Counted from the first letter of the stretch, positions 20,896 through 31,448 are shown. The stretch is 43,000 bases of DNA from Mesostigma viride (GCA_009746045.1 RPFO01000065.1:1773424-1816423); one strand, 5' to 3'. Made by a program: numbers and translations. Notes: a model not told the origin generated them from the sequence alone.

Positions 20896-21580
20896 ACACC
20901 CTGGCGGAAATGGAAAGGCATATTTGCAGCTAGTGAGCAAGTGGGGGCGTGGATGTAGCCGAACACATCCCCGTAAAAATGATAATGCATGTCGTGTCGT
21001 CAGACGCAGAACATAATAATTAAAGCTGCTCAACGACAACGAGAGCTATGGCATGGCAAGCCCGGCTATGTATAATGAAAGTGTTGAACTGTTTATGTTG
21101 AGAAATTGTTCTGGCAACGCAACTGGGCTGGCAGGTGGCACCGAGTCCGAGATGCTTTCCTCTGGAGTCTGGCCTCTGGAGTCTGGAAGTTGGAGTCAGT
21201 CTCATCAGTACGGACATCTGCAAAGACAGACCTCTAGATTTCGAAGCTCTGCGGCGTGGGACACAACAACAACAGCAACAACAACAACACCACCAACAAC
21301 ACAGATGAGGTCGGGGATGCCCGAAGAAATGTCAGGGTGTAGCCAGCTTCTGGAACCGCAGCCCAGGAATCTGATCAGTCGAGAGGCATCCCCCACGTAG
21401 AATGGCCCCACGTCCTCACGTATAAAAAAGCCAGCGCGCACCACACCGCGCCGGGTGGCAGGGGGGACGATCGCAGTGGGGACTGTTGTTACAAAGCCGA
21501 CGCTATGGCTGACTACTCGTGAAATCTTGCGTTAATTATTTGGATAACCCCGCTTATTTGGTCGTTAACAGGACTTAGTC
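20896..21580. promoter_or_regulatory. Divergent promoter region
   Basis: This stretch of 685 bases separates the start of the WW gene (minus) from the start of the LON-domain gene (plus). It includes a CAA-rich tract at 21263-21303. A minus-strand frame at 21444-21205 is short and unsupported. No TATA box or other element could be assigned; shared regulation is inference from geometry. Confidence 0.45.
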
Positions 21581-24500
21581 ATGCCTGCTGTAGTTTTAGC
21601 TGCCAGACTGCATGCCCCTGGAGGCCAATTTGTCTCTGCGTCCCCGGCAAAGCATTATCCTTCGCGGCCTATCGCCGCCTACTGCTCGTCGAAAAAGTCT
21701 AGCAATTCGTCTTTCTGCTTTAGAAACGCGGTGTCAAAGTGGTTGAAGGGTAATGAACTACGGAGCACCACTAGGCAGGTAGTTGCAGAACGCCAATTCC
21801 GATCTATCGTTGCGCTCCATGATGCCGCAGGTAATGGTTAATTCTTCATTGTTGTCTATTTCGGGCAATGTCAACCTGCTATCATCTTCACTTGGTAGAC
21901 TATCCCACGTGAAATACGCCGTATACATAGGTACATGTGGGGCCTGCACGCCACTAGGGCCAGTCTTCCATTTCACGCAGTAAGTAGCAATTGCGAAGTA
22001 ACACCGCACCTGCTGCTGGGACAACTGCTCTGGGATCCTGCAGACAATGTCCCGTCGTCAAGCTCGCGGATACGCGAATTGCCCTGCCTGCCCTTCCCTC
22101 CCAATGAAGTGTTCGTGCCCGGCTCACGGAAGACGCTCTACCTGTATGAGGCCCGTTTCCTGGCGATGCTCGACGAGGTGCTCGCCAGCCCCAGCTCGCA
22201 GTTCCTCCACATCACCGTCGCCACCGTGTCCAGCTTGGTCGTCGATCTAGGGCTCGAGGACTCGATCGAGGCCGGCGAGGTCGGGCTGGGAATATCGCCC
22301 GGTTTCGATGATGACTACGATGACGAGGAAGCTGAAGGTGATGAGGATGACGTGGGCGAGGGTGGTGTCAGCGACGGTGCTGACGATGACCTGGATGAGA
22401 TGGAACTCGACGACGCAGACCTGCACAACCCATTCGTGGTGCAGCACAGCTGCCTGGCCACGGTCGAGAAAGTGCAGAAGCAGAGCGTGGGCGCGCTGGT
22501 CACTATACGGGGCGACCGCCGCGTGCTTCTACAAGGTTTTAGTGAGATGGACCCCTATCTGAAGGGCCTGTGCACCGAGCGCATCGAGCCGAGGCCCGAT
22601 GACCTGTCCGCGCTGGTGGACGCAACGGAACGCGTGCTGTCCCTGCTGGAGGACATGCGGAAGCTATCTTCCCAGGTGGCCCCTGGCAGCCCTTGGGGCG
22701 CCACGGTCGCGCGCGCGCTCGAGTGGGTCGAGGAGGCGGAGGACGTGGTTGCCGACCGGTACGCGATGGGCAGCCGGCTGGTGGGGGGGGAGGGGGGGGA
22801 CGCGCTGGAGTGGAGCGCCGAGGCGGCAGCAGAGGCGGCCGCGCGGTGTGACCCGGAGCAGATGCAGGGGGATGTGATTTTGGAGCGGGCCATGAGGCTA
22901 TCGTTTGCGGCATTGCAGGAGTCGTCGGGTGAGTCGCCATTCATGACTTTTTCCTCGCAATCTCGTGTTGAACTTATCTTATGTAACCTGCTTTTGCTTC
23001 CCTCGTACAATTATTTATGCAGTGGCACTCTGTGTGGGGCACGTGGGCCGGCGATACCATAACCGCGCTGGTTTCCATAACGGCCTACATGTGCCCTCTT
23101 GCTTGGTTGGTGTACAGTAGTCAGCATGGCTTGTCAGTCGGAAAAGGGACACCCCTCAGATGAGTTGTTTGAAGGTTGATGGAAGGAAGGTGGGAGGCGG
23201 GGGAGAGGGTTGTAGGGAATTCATCACGTTATGTTTAGGGGGGGTTAGACACTGGAGCGACAGCTTCATGTCTCTCTCTGTGTGTGTGTGCTTATGCCAT
23301 CGCATGTAAGGCGGTCCAGGGGTCCTGGCTGCTTGTGGCTGCTGGGATATGCCTGCCTCCCTTGGTGATGTGTGTGTGTGCGGTTAAGTTATGATGGAGA
23401 AACAGGGTGTGTTACAGTACTGTATTGTTGGCCAGTTGGCAGTAGTGACAAACGCTAGCATTGCACTTCCTGGGTAGTCTCATCCCTTGCTAGGGGTGGC
23501 GGAGGGTAGAACAAAGGGTAGAGGACAATGATCGTGGAAACTTTCAAGGTGTGAGGTGTCAATGTTTGCTGCTTATGAAGGTTTTATACAACGATTGAAA
23601 AAAGCTTTGTGACAGGGTATCCATGAGACAACCAGCGCAGGCATGGAATTTCTATATTATAGTGACCATGGTATCATTAAAACAACCAGCGCAGGCCAGA
23701 AATCTGGAGAATCCGGACCACGGTAGCTCAAGCCTGTCATTATCTTATCCGCGTTCGTTGAGTCATTTGGGCTGATGCTAATGAATAGAGGTGGAAATGC
23801 GTAGCCATATATGCCAAAATTATGGCTGGCTACCAATCAGTGTGAGACCTAGAATGTTTAGCAAAAGGATACATTTGCGTGATCAGTGTGTTTGCTTCTA
23901 GCGGCCAGGAGTGTCCAGTGTTAGCACCACTGCTTTGATTCCTCTCCCGCCATTTGTATGAGGACTCACCCTGCATGGAATTAAGTGCCCCCCATTTAAC
24001 ATGAGGAACCATCGTCAATGGACATACCAACAATAGGTCATGTCAGTCATCACGCCAACAATAGGTCATGTCCGTCATCACGCCATCAACAGGTCATGTC
24101 CGTCATTACGCCATCAATAGGTGAGGGATGCCTTTAGGTAGATGCCAGGCAGAGGAGTTTCTATCTACAAAGGGCTTCAAAATTAGGGTAGTCGACAGCA
24201 ATGCCATCACCAATGTAGTGACAGGTGTCAACAAAACGCCTGATGAAAACATCATCATTTGAGGTAATGAGACTCGCAACAAAGTCAAGCTCATAAGTGT
24301 GTACCGGTGTAGTAGGTTCAAGTTTGCTGGGATCTCTGCACAGTTAGTGCCCATGGGGACGCCAATACCTTCTTGATATGCTTCCCTAGTAAAACAAATG
24401 AACTTGTGGTAAACAAGATATTTAATCTAGCAAACAAGGTCCAGCCTGCTGGATGATATAAGTATGAGTGCCCCGCACAATGGCACCGGCTGCAATCCCC

Positions 24501-24994
24501 AAGACCCACGTTGCTGTGGCATTGGTCTGAGAATCTGCTCATGCAGTTGATCTCGGCCATCAGGTCTATGTGCAAACAAACGAGTGGTGAGACCAGCTGA
24601 ACCTATTTTCAGATCATGCAAGTCTGATGTGGTATATAGAGTGGTAGAATAATTGGCTATGAGCGTAGGTATTCGCTTCTGAGCAGAGGATGCACGAAGC
24701 TTAGTTTACCTTGTGTCTGATTTGCTGTATACATGTGTGTGCTTGTTGCCTTGTCAGATCAATGCGCACGTCTCAAGCTACTCTGTCTTGTGCTATATCT
24801 GTTGTATACATATGTGTGTTGCTTCCCCTACAGATCAATCGCAAGAGGAGATCCAGGAGCTTATGCGCGTGCGACTGTCGGCCATGGAAAAAGACGACAC
24901 GTTGGAACGTTTGGGCATTGTGCAGCAGTACTTGGAAGATCGGAAAGGCATGCTGGCGGCAAAGCTGGCATTGAAGAAATTAAACATGACGTAA
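21581..24994 (+). CDS. LON substrate-binding-domain protein, plastid type
   Basis: Three exons: 21581-21830, 22044-22928, 24834-24994, joining in phases 1 and 1 with GT-AG, giving 431 residues. Residues 1-80 are Ala/Ser/Arg-rich with few acids, as in a plastid transit peptide (inference). The LON N-terminal-type domain starts near residue 95: ELPCLPFPPNEVFVPGSRKT, LYLYEARFLAMLDE, then LVVDLGLEDSIEAGEVGLGI and CLATVEKVQKQSVGALVTIR. A strongly acidic insert of about 35 residues (DDDYDDEEAEGDEDD...) sits within it. The C-terminus, LMRVRLSAMEKDDTLERLGI then LAAKLALKK, fits the helical end of plant/algal stand-alone LON-domain proteins, which lack the AAA+ and protease parts of Lon. Their biochemical role is poorly known, so I assign none. 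Confidence 0.85.
22929..24833 (+). other. LON gene intron 2 (1.9 kb)
   Basis: Donor GTGAGT, acceptor CCCCTACAG. It contains TG-rich sequence (23278-23385), two copies of the CAACCAGCGCAGGC motif (23633, 23683), a short tandem array CAATAGGTCATGTCCGTCAT (about 28-bp unit, four units, 24028-24122) and an antisense retroelement fragment. Confidence 0.8.
24106..24440 (-). pseudogene. Penelope-like reverse transcriptase fragment
   Basis: On the minus strand from about 24430: YLVYHKFICFTREAYQEGIG, VPMGTNCAEIPANLNLLHRY, then with a frame change YELDFVASLI and RRFVDTCHYIGDGIAV. The G(I/V)PMGTNCA block followed by a YIDD-like box is typical of Penelope-like and related GIY-YIG retroelement reverse transcriptases. 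The catalytic box reads YIGD rather than YIDD or YADD, and frames are broken. It is a dead copy lying antisense inside a host intron. The frame further upstream on minus (to 24621) may be its continuation. Confidence 0.65.
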
Positions 24995-25459
24995 AGCTTG
25001 TTTCATAAATGTGGGCGACGTGGCATCGGGGCTAGAAGCCTAGCTATTGTGGGCTTACGAATCCTGAGATGAATGCTGGTATATGGTGTTTTTGATGGCA
25101 AAGAGACAACTATGATGTATACCAATGTTCTGAAGCAAATGCTAGTCTTATTTTCACAGCTGTGGCCTTCATCCATCCTAAGATATCAATGTCACACGAG
25201 CGACCTCCTGACCCTAAATTAACGTCGCTTATGCCTCACTGATATCCCAGCACGAGTTTTTTTGCCGTCATGGGCTGTAGCTTGGGATGCCTACGGATCA
25301 GGAGACCCTTGCAGCGCCATGGAATCATGCCAGAGGTCCTAGTTTGAATCCATGAATGGAGCTACTTGAACTTACGCGTTTTTCAATCACGTCCCGGAGC
25401 TAGGCAGCATTTGGTAATTTACTCTTTGTCATGCTTGCCTCAATGCAATATCCCTGAAG
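24995..25459. other. Intergenic, 3' flank of LON gene
   Basis: No gene recognised. An AGAGGTCCTAGTTTGAATCC T-arm-like stretch at 25332-25351 resembles the SINE-like scrap at 19456. Otherwise featureless. Confidence 0.4.
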
Positions 25460-25715
25460 GCTGTTGGGTGGTTGCCGCCTAGCTCGGCAGCCCTCAAAGT
25501 GGCCATGGCGGCCATCAAACTTCGGCTCACCCTCAGCAAGTGTGCCGTCTTTTCGCCTCCAGGGGACGTACTGCTCTCGCTTCTCTGCCGCTATCCCGGG
25601 CACATTGGCTTCTCGTGCCTGGGCATCCCTGTGGGTGATCATGACTACGTCGAAGAGGAGCTCCGGGCCACCGTGGAACAACGCACCCATGTGTCGAGAC
25701 TTGGGCACGCCTCAA

Positions 25716-26141
25716 TTAATTAATTAATTAAACTCGTGCTCCCGTTGGGGAGTCACGGAGCACCGAAGTGCTTTTAATCCCTGTGCGTGCACAGCAGTCC
25801 TGAAGAAAGGGCAGAGACCCCCTTTCTCCTTCATGCCAGAGGCATGCAAGAGCTGCAATCGGACACGATAAACGATCCGGCAAGATCTGTGGACCGTGCA
25901 ATAAGACCCATGTGAGCATATCATAACAAGGAGTGTGGGCAAGTAATCTGAGCATATAGCCGGTAATCTGAGCATTTAGCCGGGGGGGTTTTGATATAGC
26001 CGGTCGGATTCATTTGCAGATCGCGTTTTTCCGCGTTTTCCGCGGCCCGGCCCTGAACGCAAATGGTTTTCACCTTTGCGGAGTGCCTGATCAGAATATA
26101 GCCAGGACGTAGCACATGTGGCTGTACAAGGACTAAGCTAA
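25716..26141 (-). mobile_element. Tail-1 element inserted in a LINE, with TSD
   Basis: Target duplication GGCACGCCTCAA (25704-25715) and GGCACACCTCAA (26142-26153), 12 bp with one mismatch. Reading minus: TAGCTTAGTCCTTGTACAGC, ACATGTGCTACGTCCTGGCT, GTGAGC..., TGTGGACC..., GTGCTCCGTGACTCCCCAAC, GGGAGCACGAG, then (TTAA)n ending at 25716. The hairpin is intact. It is itself interrupted by a SINE fragment at 26002-26095. Confidence 0.8.
26002..26095 (+). mobile_element. SINE fragment (5'-truncated), with TSD
   Basis: GGTCGGATTCATTTGCAGAT, CGCGTTTTTCCGCGTTTTCC ... TTTGCGGAGTGCCTGATCAG. Flanked by ATATAGCC at 25994-26001 and 26096-26103. It is the 3' third of the SINE seen at 33901-34248 and 34385-34593. 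Confidence 0.75.
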
Positions 26142-27224
26142 GGCACACCTCAAGGACCCCCAGACCAAAGGGCTCCTCCTCTGGTTTTACACCCACCCGC
26201 GGGTGGCCCACTGGCTCCGTGGCGCTCCCCCCAATGTGGTGCGGCCGCTTGCCGCGGAGGGCCACGACGAGCGCATTCAGGCTGCCTTGCAGGCGCTCCT
26301 CCCCGGCCCCAGCCTGCAACCTCACTACATGCGCTTGGCCACCCTCCCCTGTCGCATCGGCGGATGTGGGCTCACGTACCCGTGCCGCTCGATCGCCTTG
26401 CCCCAGCCGCCTTCCTTGGCTCCGTTGCTCAGTCCTGGGCGGAGACCCGGCGCCGTTTGGTCCCCAGCGCCGTGAGCGCCATTCCCGACTTGGTCACCCC
26501 ATCCCCATTCCCCTTTGTGCAGGCTGTCGAGGCAGGATTCTTACCTCGGGATCCAGCAGGCCTGCGAACTCGTACGCCCCGCCCAAGCCGTTCATGACCG
26601 TCGCCTGCCCCGGGGCACGCCCGGCGTGTCCACTGTCGTCAGTCCCACGCCGGTGGACATCGTCTACGCGGGTATACTAGCTACACTGTGCAGACGTTGC
26701 CGGATGGGTCTGCGCGCGAGCTTCAACGATCAGGGGCGGGCTTCCAGCTTCACTTTGTTTCCATTGCTCAAGGGGAGTGTGGGGTCCGCCTTCCTGCACG
26801 CCCTCCCCATGAACCCTCTGTTCACGCTGGTTCCAGCCCTTTACGCCATCGCCATCCGCCAGGCCAGCTGTTTGCCCCCGCCCAACCGCTCATCATGGCG
26901 GCGGCGGCCTGCGGCAGCTGCGGGCTTGCTCGATCGATACTACTGCATGGGACACACTACATTTCGTGCATGGGTGGCCAGCAGAACCAGAACTGGTTCC
27001 TCTATCTCCATACCGCTCTCCCGCCTCCGGGTGGTGTGTGCCTAATTGGTCCGTGTTGTTATGTACGCCGTACGGTTCGAATAAAATACTTCTTTACGCA
27101 TACTTTACGGCGCGAATGATGTACGCGTATTTTATGAAAAATACGCGACTTGGACTTAGAATTTTTTGGGGGTACAAGGCTACCCGCGGGCAGCGCGGCG
27201 CCTAGGTTCTTTGGCGCGGCGTTT

Positions 27225-27720
27225 ACTTCCCCGTCCGCGGGAAAAATGTTTGCTTTGGGCCTAGGGGCTAGATGCGCTAGCGCCGCGAGACCGCTGACCG
27301 AGACCGTCGCCGCTGCTGGGTCATCCTCAGGCGCTTCGACAAGCAGCCCGGGGGGAGACCCCAGACTCACTTGCCGACAAGCTGAAGAACAAGCTCTTAG
27401 CTCACATCCATGGAGCCTGCAGGGCGCATACCGCCTGCCCCTTCCACGGGACAAGGCCGGGCCCCCGCCAGTGGTCCTTACCTTCAGCGACATCGCGCAG
27501 CCAGAGTCAGGTTCCTCTCTTGCCGCAAGAAGCTAGTGCGCACCCTGTGGTTGCTTGACGACGACCTGACGCCATCACAGCAGCAGCTGCGCCGCAACCA
27601 GTACACACTACATCCGCCATCTGCAAGACCAGCGCCCCGAAAAGCCCCGCAGTTGTACTCCAGTGGGGCGGGGAGAAACAGCAAACTGTGGACGCCCCCC
27701 AGGGTTCCCCCGGAATAGAT
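27225..27720 (+). pseudogene. LINE ORF1 fragment, frameshifted
   Basis: Successive frames carry the ORF1p signature: RRFDKQPGG-like (about 27325), LQGAYRLPLPRDKAGPPPVV then LTFSDIAQ (27416-27500), then KKLVRTLWLLDDDLTPSQQQ (27520-27590) and a degenerate YS-SGA remnant. Ends at a stop near 27718. Upstream (27060-27160) is an AT-rich stretch with the hairpin CGCGTATTTTATG/AAAAATACGCG. Confidence 0.65.
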
Positions 27721-27785
27721 TCTAGCCAGCTGGCTAGAAGAGGGCGATCGACATAGCTTAGTCATTAATTATAGCATGTCTTGCC

Positions 27786-28600
27786 AGGTAATTAATTAAT
27801 TAATTAATTAATTAATTAGACTCGTGCTCCCGTTGGGGAGTCACGGAGCATTAACCCCGATGGATGGATGGGTGGGTGCAAACAGTCCTACCGGTCTAAG
27901 CTATCTACATCAGCTACCTACGACATCTATCTAACAGCATTACTAACTACAACAACATCTATCTATACAGCACTGGCGTGCCTCCCACGGGTTTGCACAC
28001 GCGGGCGCTTCCCCACAGGCCGGGGGGGCTCGTTGTCCTCTATGACCTGGGCCCACTTGGCCTTGTCCATCATCTTCTTCCAAATCACGGAGAGGCCTAG
28101 GCTCCCCTTGTCCTCTACTAGGTCAAAGCTAGTTCTTTGAAGATGCGGGCGTTGCGGCGTCTAACATCAGGGGGCCCGGCCCACGTCAGGAGGTGCCGGC
28201 CGGGCTAAGTCATCCCTGTGCGACATAGCGGCCTGCTCTGCTGCTGACATCTTGTCGGCATCCTTCAGCACAATCCGGAGCACCTTCAGATCTGGAGTGA
28301 GGCGCCAGCTGTCGCGACGGTTTCACCCCTGGAAACCGCAATCTGATGCGAGCGAGCACGAGACGGTGATCAGATTCCACCGTGCTGACAGAATCTTGCA
28401 GGACGCGAGCATCGACAACTGAGGCGGGCGCTGAGCCGGCGACGTACGCAGATATTGTCAAGGCACACCACCCGATCCGACGGCCCAAAAAAGGTGGCAA
28501 GCTGCCAGGTAATACCGCAGCATAGTATACCTGTTCATTATTGTTGTCGAATACGTAATGATTCAGGCGCGCAAGCGATTTGCCCGCATCGTGGGCAGGG
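27786..28600 (-). mobile_element. LINE-A copy with deleted RT, minus strand
   Basis: Minus strand from the junction near 28560-28640: an endonuclease C-terminal segment, VVDARVLQDSVSTVESDHRL then VLARIRLRF, then KVLRIVLKDADKM-like sequence. It jumps directly to the end of ORF2 (PARHLLTWAGPPDVRRR; then after a frame change GLSVIWKKMMDKAKWAQVIE, DN-EPP, VGKRPRVQTRGRHA) and to the 3' end TCGGGGTTAATGCTCCGTGA, CTCCCCAACGGGAGCACGAG and (TTAA)n at 27816-27790. The whole RT core is missing. It is joined head-to-head to the plus-strand copy starting at 28558. Confidence 0.7.
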
Positions 28601-29710
28601 AACCAGGAGTGCAGGTTGCTAACAAATTCTGGCATGGCGGTGCGGACACGGAGATTCGGCTAGCAGACATCATTTACGCAGACGACACCACCCTCTTCGA
28701 GGACACTGAGCACGTGCAGACATGGCTTGACTGCCTGGCTCTCGAGGCCCGTGCAGTGGGGCTTGAGGTCAGCAAGAAGACAGAGGCCCTGGCGGTTGGG
28801 CTCACCAACCCAGCGCCGCCCCTCTATCTCCTAGACGGCTCTCGAGTCCCGTATCGGGACCGCGTTAAGCTGCTGGGCAGCCTGCTCCCCAGCTGCGAGG
28901 CTGATGTGGACCATCGCATCTCCCTCGCCTGGCACGCTTTACGTCAGTACCGGGCCCTGTGGCGCAAGCCCCTGGGCAAGATCGAGAAACAGGACCTGTT
29001 CAAGGTCCTCGTCCTTCCTGTTCTCACGTATGGCGCCGAGACGTGGACCCTCACCGCCGACCTGGCCCGCAAGCTGGACGGCGCGGTCACCAGCATGCTG
29101 CGTTCCATTTTCAGAGTAGGATATGCTGCTCATGTCCGCAATGAGGACCTGTACCAGGGCATGCCCTATATCACCAGCACCATTAAGCAACGCCGCCTGT
29201 GCACAGCTTGTAGGGCACCTAGCTCGCACCAACCAGGTAGACACCTCACGTGGCCCCCCGCAGGACTGCGACCAGCCCAGCCTGGCCGGCACCTCCTGAC
29301 GTGGGCTGGGCCTAGTGATGTTAGACGCCGCAAGGCCCGCACCTTCAAGGAACAGCTAGTAGAGGACATGGGGGGCCTCGGCCTCTCCGTGATTTGGAAG
29401 AAGATGATGGACAAGGCCAAGTGGGCCCAGGTCATAGAGGACAATGAGCCCCCCCCAGTGGGGAAGCGCCCGCGTGTGCAATCCCGCGGGAGGCACGCCA
29501 GATAGCTCCCCCTCGGGCAGCGTGCGGCTGCCTAGATAGATGTTGTAGTTAGAATGCTGTTAGATAGATGTAGTATGTAGCCAATGTAGATAGATTAGAC
29601 CGGTAGGAATGTTGCACCCAAATAAAAGGACATCCATCCATCGGGGTTAATGCTCCGTGACTCCCCAACGGGAGCACGAGTCTAATTAATTAATTAATTA
29701 ATTAATAGTA
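28558..29710 (+). pseudogene. LINE-A ORF2: RT C-terminal half and 3' end
   Basis: Open for 315 codons (28558-29505). The catalytic box LADIIYADDTTLFED lies at about 28660-28700, then WLDCLALEARAVGLEVSKKT, KLLGSLLPSCEADVDHRISL, the thumb/C-terminal region RQYRALWRKPLGKIEKQDLF and LPVLTYGAETWTLT, and the end VIWKKMMDKAKWAQVIEDNE. The EN domain and RT N-terminal motifs are absent, so it is 5'-truncated. A short stretch (29200-29290) seems frameshifted twice, since GHLARTNQVDT-like sequence appears out of frame. The 3'UTR contains AATAAAAGG, CATCCATCCATCGGGG, TTAATGCTCCGTGACTCCCC, AACGGGAGCACGAGTCTAAT and TTAA repeats to 29706. Longest RT remnant in the window. Confidence 0.85.
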
Positions 29711-29739
29711 TACTGACTGACCTAGCCCTGGAGTAGGTT

Positions 29740-29955
29740 TAGAGTACTGCATGAACACAATGACATGAGCCCAGCCATTGCTCATAGGCCTCCTCGTGAT
29801 TTGGAGAACTTAGGTGATGGACAAGGCCAAGTGGGCCCAGGTCATAGAGGCCAACAAGCCCCCTGCAGTGGGGAAGGAGCGTGTTTGCAAACGAGGAAGG
29901 CATGCTAGCCACGACCCCTAGGGTCGCGAGCACCATAATTATTAATTAATTAATT
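29740..29955 (+). mobile_element. LINE-A C-terminal scrap
   Basis: Remnant of ORF2 end (DKAKWAQVIEANKPPAVGKE at about 29818-29877, then RGRHAS). It lacks the usual tail; (TTAA)n at 29941-29955 is shared with the next, minus-strand copy. Confidence 0.6.
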
Positions 29956-30398
29956 AGACTCGTGCTCCCGTAGGGGAGTCACGGAGCATTAACCCCGATG
30001 GATGGATGGATGGATGGATGGATGGATGGATGGATGGATGGATGGGTGCAAACAGTCCTATACCGGTCTAATCTATCTACAACAGCTATCTACAACATCT
30101 ATATACAACATCTATAGATATACAATAACTAGTCTAAGCTCTCTACCCTAGGGGACCTGTCTGGCGTGCTTCCCGGCCCGTATGTTTGCACACGCGGGCG
30201 CTTCCCCACTGGAGGGGGTTCGTTGTCCTCTATGACCTGGGCCCACCTGGCCGTGTCCATCATCTTTTTCCAAATCACGGAGAGGCCTAGGCCCCCCACG
30301 TCCTCTACTAGCTGTTCTTTGAAGGTGCGGGCCTTGCCGGCGGCGTCTAGCATCACGGGGCCCGGCCCACGTAAGGAGGTGCCGGCCGTAGATATAGA
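29941..30398 (-). mobile_element. LINE-A 3' end copy, 5'-truncated
   Basis: Minus: GPGPVMLDAAGKARTFKEQL, GLSVIWKKMMDTARWAQVIE, VGKRPRVQTYGP (30398-30150), 3'UTR, (CATC)n at 30039-29997, CGGGGTTAATGCTCCGTGAC, TCCCCTACGGGAGCACGAGT and (TTAA)n to 29941. The hairpin loop carries a single change (CTAC for CAAC). Confidence 0.75.
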
Positions 30399-30443
30399 AT
30401 AGGATTGTTTTGTAGATAGCCTGTAGATAGCTTGGCCCAGTAG

Positions 30444-31100
30444 GATTAATTAATTAATTAATAAGGAACATCACTCCGTTGGGAGTAAATGTAGCACATA
30501 GCCCAGAGAGGGGGCATTAATTAATTAATTAATTAATTAATTAGGAACATCACTCCGTTGGGAGTAAATGTAGCACATATCCCTGAGAAGGGGCATATGG
30601 CTTTTAATACATCCTAGGCTTCTTCATGAATGCAAGGGTGGAAATGTAAGCTACCCTTGCTCTAGGTGCACCAGGGCACCCGCACCCTCACTCATGGTCT
30701 ATCACGCTATGCCCAGCTAAGGGGGAGCATGCCATGTGGGGGAAGATCATCATGGCTATACAAGGGCGAGGTCATGGCTTCTCAACAGAGAGCATCTCTC
30801 TGCATAGGCATAGCATGGCTAAATTCTTAATGCAACATCCATGGGGGTCCCATTATAGGCATGGCTTGGCTAAATTCTGAAGGCAACATCCATGGGGGCC
30901 ATTATGGGCGCACATGCGCGTGGGCCACATGCTAGGCTAAGCCTGACTAATCTACACTACTGGTATGGATTCCCTAGTCTGATGTGGCAGGAGGGGGCTG
31001 CCAGGGCTTGTGGTCAACGTGGATGACCGCCCCCCTCCAGTATACCGGCTTCCCCCCTGCGCTCTGCCGGAGCTGAAGGTAGCTAGGTCGGCCATAGCTC
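30444..31100 (-). mobile_element. ORF1-only elements with tail-2 ends (one nearly stacked)
   Basis: Two minus-strand tail-2 termini occur 70 bases apart: (TTAA)n then ACATCACTCCGTTGGGAGTA at 30478 and again at 30546. The right-hand one continues into a 3'UTR of about 400 bases (GCCATATGCCCCTTCTCAGG on minus) and the end of ORF1 ([20 protein letters not shown] in one frame; ELWPT...LQLRQSAGG and KPVYWRGA in the sister copy at 33361). The left-hand one keeps only its last 50 bases. Confidence 0.65.
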
Positions 31101-31182
31101 GAGAGGGGGCATATGAGCCTATAATACATTCTAAGCTACTTCCTGCAAGGCCCGGGGGAATATACCAGTAGGATTGCGTGTA
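31101..31182 (-). mobile_element. Tail-2 3'UTR fragment
   Basis: GAGGGGGCATATGAGCCTAT then AATACATTCTAAGCTACTTC, CTGCAAGG matches the tail-2 3'UTR (compare 1405-1455 and 30587-30640). Truncated at both ends, abutting a (CATC)n run. Confidence 0.6.
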
Positions 31183-31353
31183 CCCATCCATCCATCCATC
31201 CATCCATCCATCCATCCATCCATCCATCCATCCATCCATCCATCCATCCATCCATCCATCCATCCATCCATCCATCCATCCATCCATCCATCCATCCATC
31301 CATCCATCCATCCATCCATCCATCCATCCATCCATCCATCCATCCATCCATCC
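31183..31353. repeat. (CATC)n tetranucleotide microsatellite, about 170 bp
   Basis: Uninterrupted CATC/GATG repeat of roughly 42 units. It sits immediately before a LINE-A 3' terminus (next entry). Shorter CATC runs are present at the same place in the copies at 27865, 29628 and 29997-30039, so it is an expanded version of a repeat native to the LINE-A 3'UTR. Confidence 0.95.
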
Positions 31354-31412
31354 ACTGATCCATCGGGGTTAAGCTCCATGCTCCGTGACTCCCCAACGGG
31401 AGCACGAGTTTA
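31354..31412 (+). mobile_element. LINE-A 3' terminus
   Basis: TCCATCGGGGTTAAGCTCCA, TGCTCCGTGACTCCCCAACG, GGAGCACGAGTTTAATAAAT. It differs from other copies by an 8-base insertion (GCTCCA duplicated). Confidence 0.75.
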
Positions 31413-31448
31413 ATAAATTGCTCATCGTGGCCATTCGTTCTATTCTAA

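Larger units (their letters stand above)
25464..27050 (+). pseudogene. LINE ORF2 (reverse transcriptase C-terminal region), interrupted
   Basis: Residues LRLTLSKCAVFSPPGDVL then GHIGFSCLGIPVGDHDYVEE are the segment just after the RT catalytic box in algal LINEs. This coding sequence stops at 25715, where a 426-bp tail-1 element is inserted. It resumes at 26142, KDPQTKGLLLWFYTHPRVAH then LATLPCRIGGCGLTYPCRSI, and further frameshifted pieces include SVAQSWAETRRRL and ALPMNPLFTLVPALYAIAIR. Removing the insert and one duplicated target site restores a continuous reading of the family, so the insertion came after this LINE. The catalytic box is absent and the copy is dead. Confidence 0.7.

Noticed and set aside
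22247-23010. Minus-strand frames across the LON exon (Pro/Ser-rich)
   Set aside because: Antisense shadows of the phase-verified plus-strand coding exon.
30952-31413. MDGW and HPSI repeat proteins
   Set aside because: Direct translation of the (CATC)n microsatellite.
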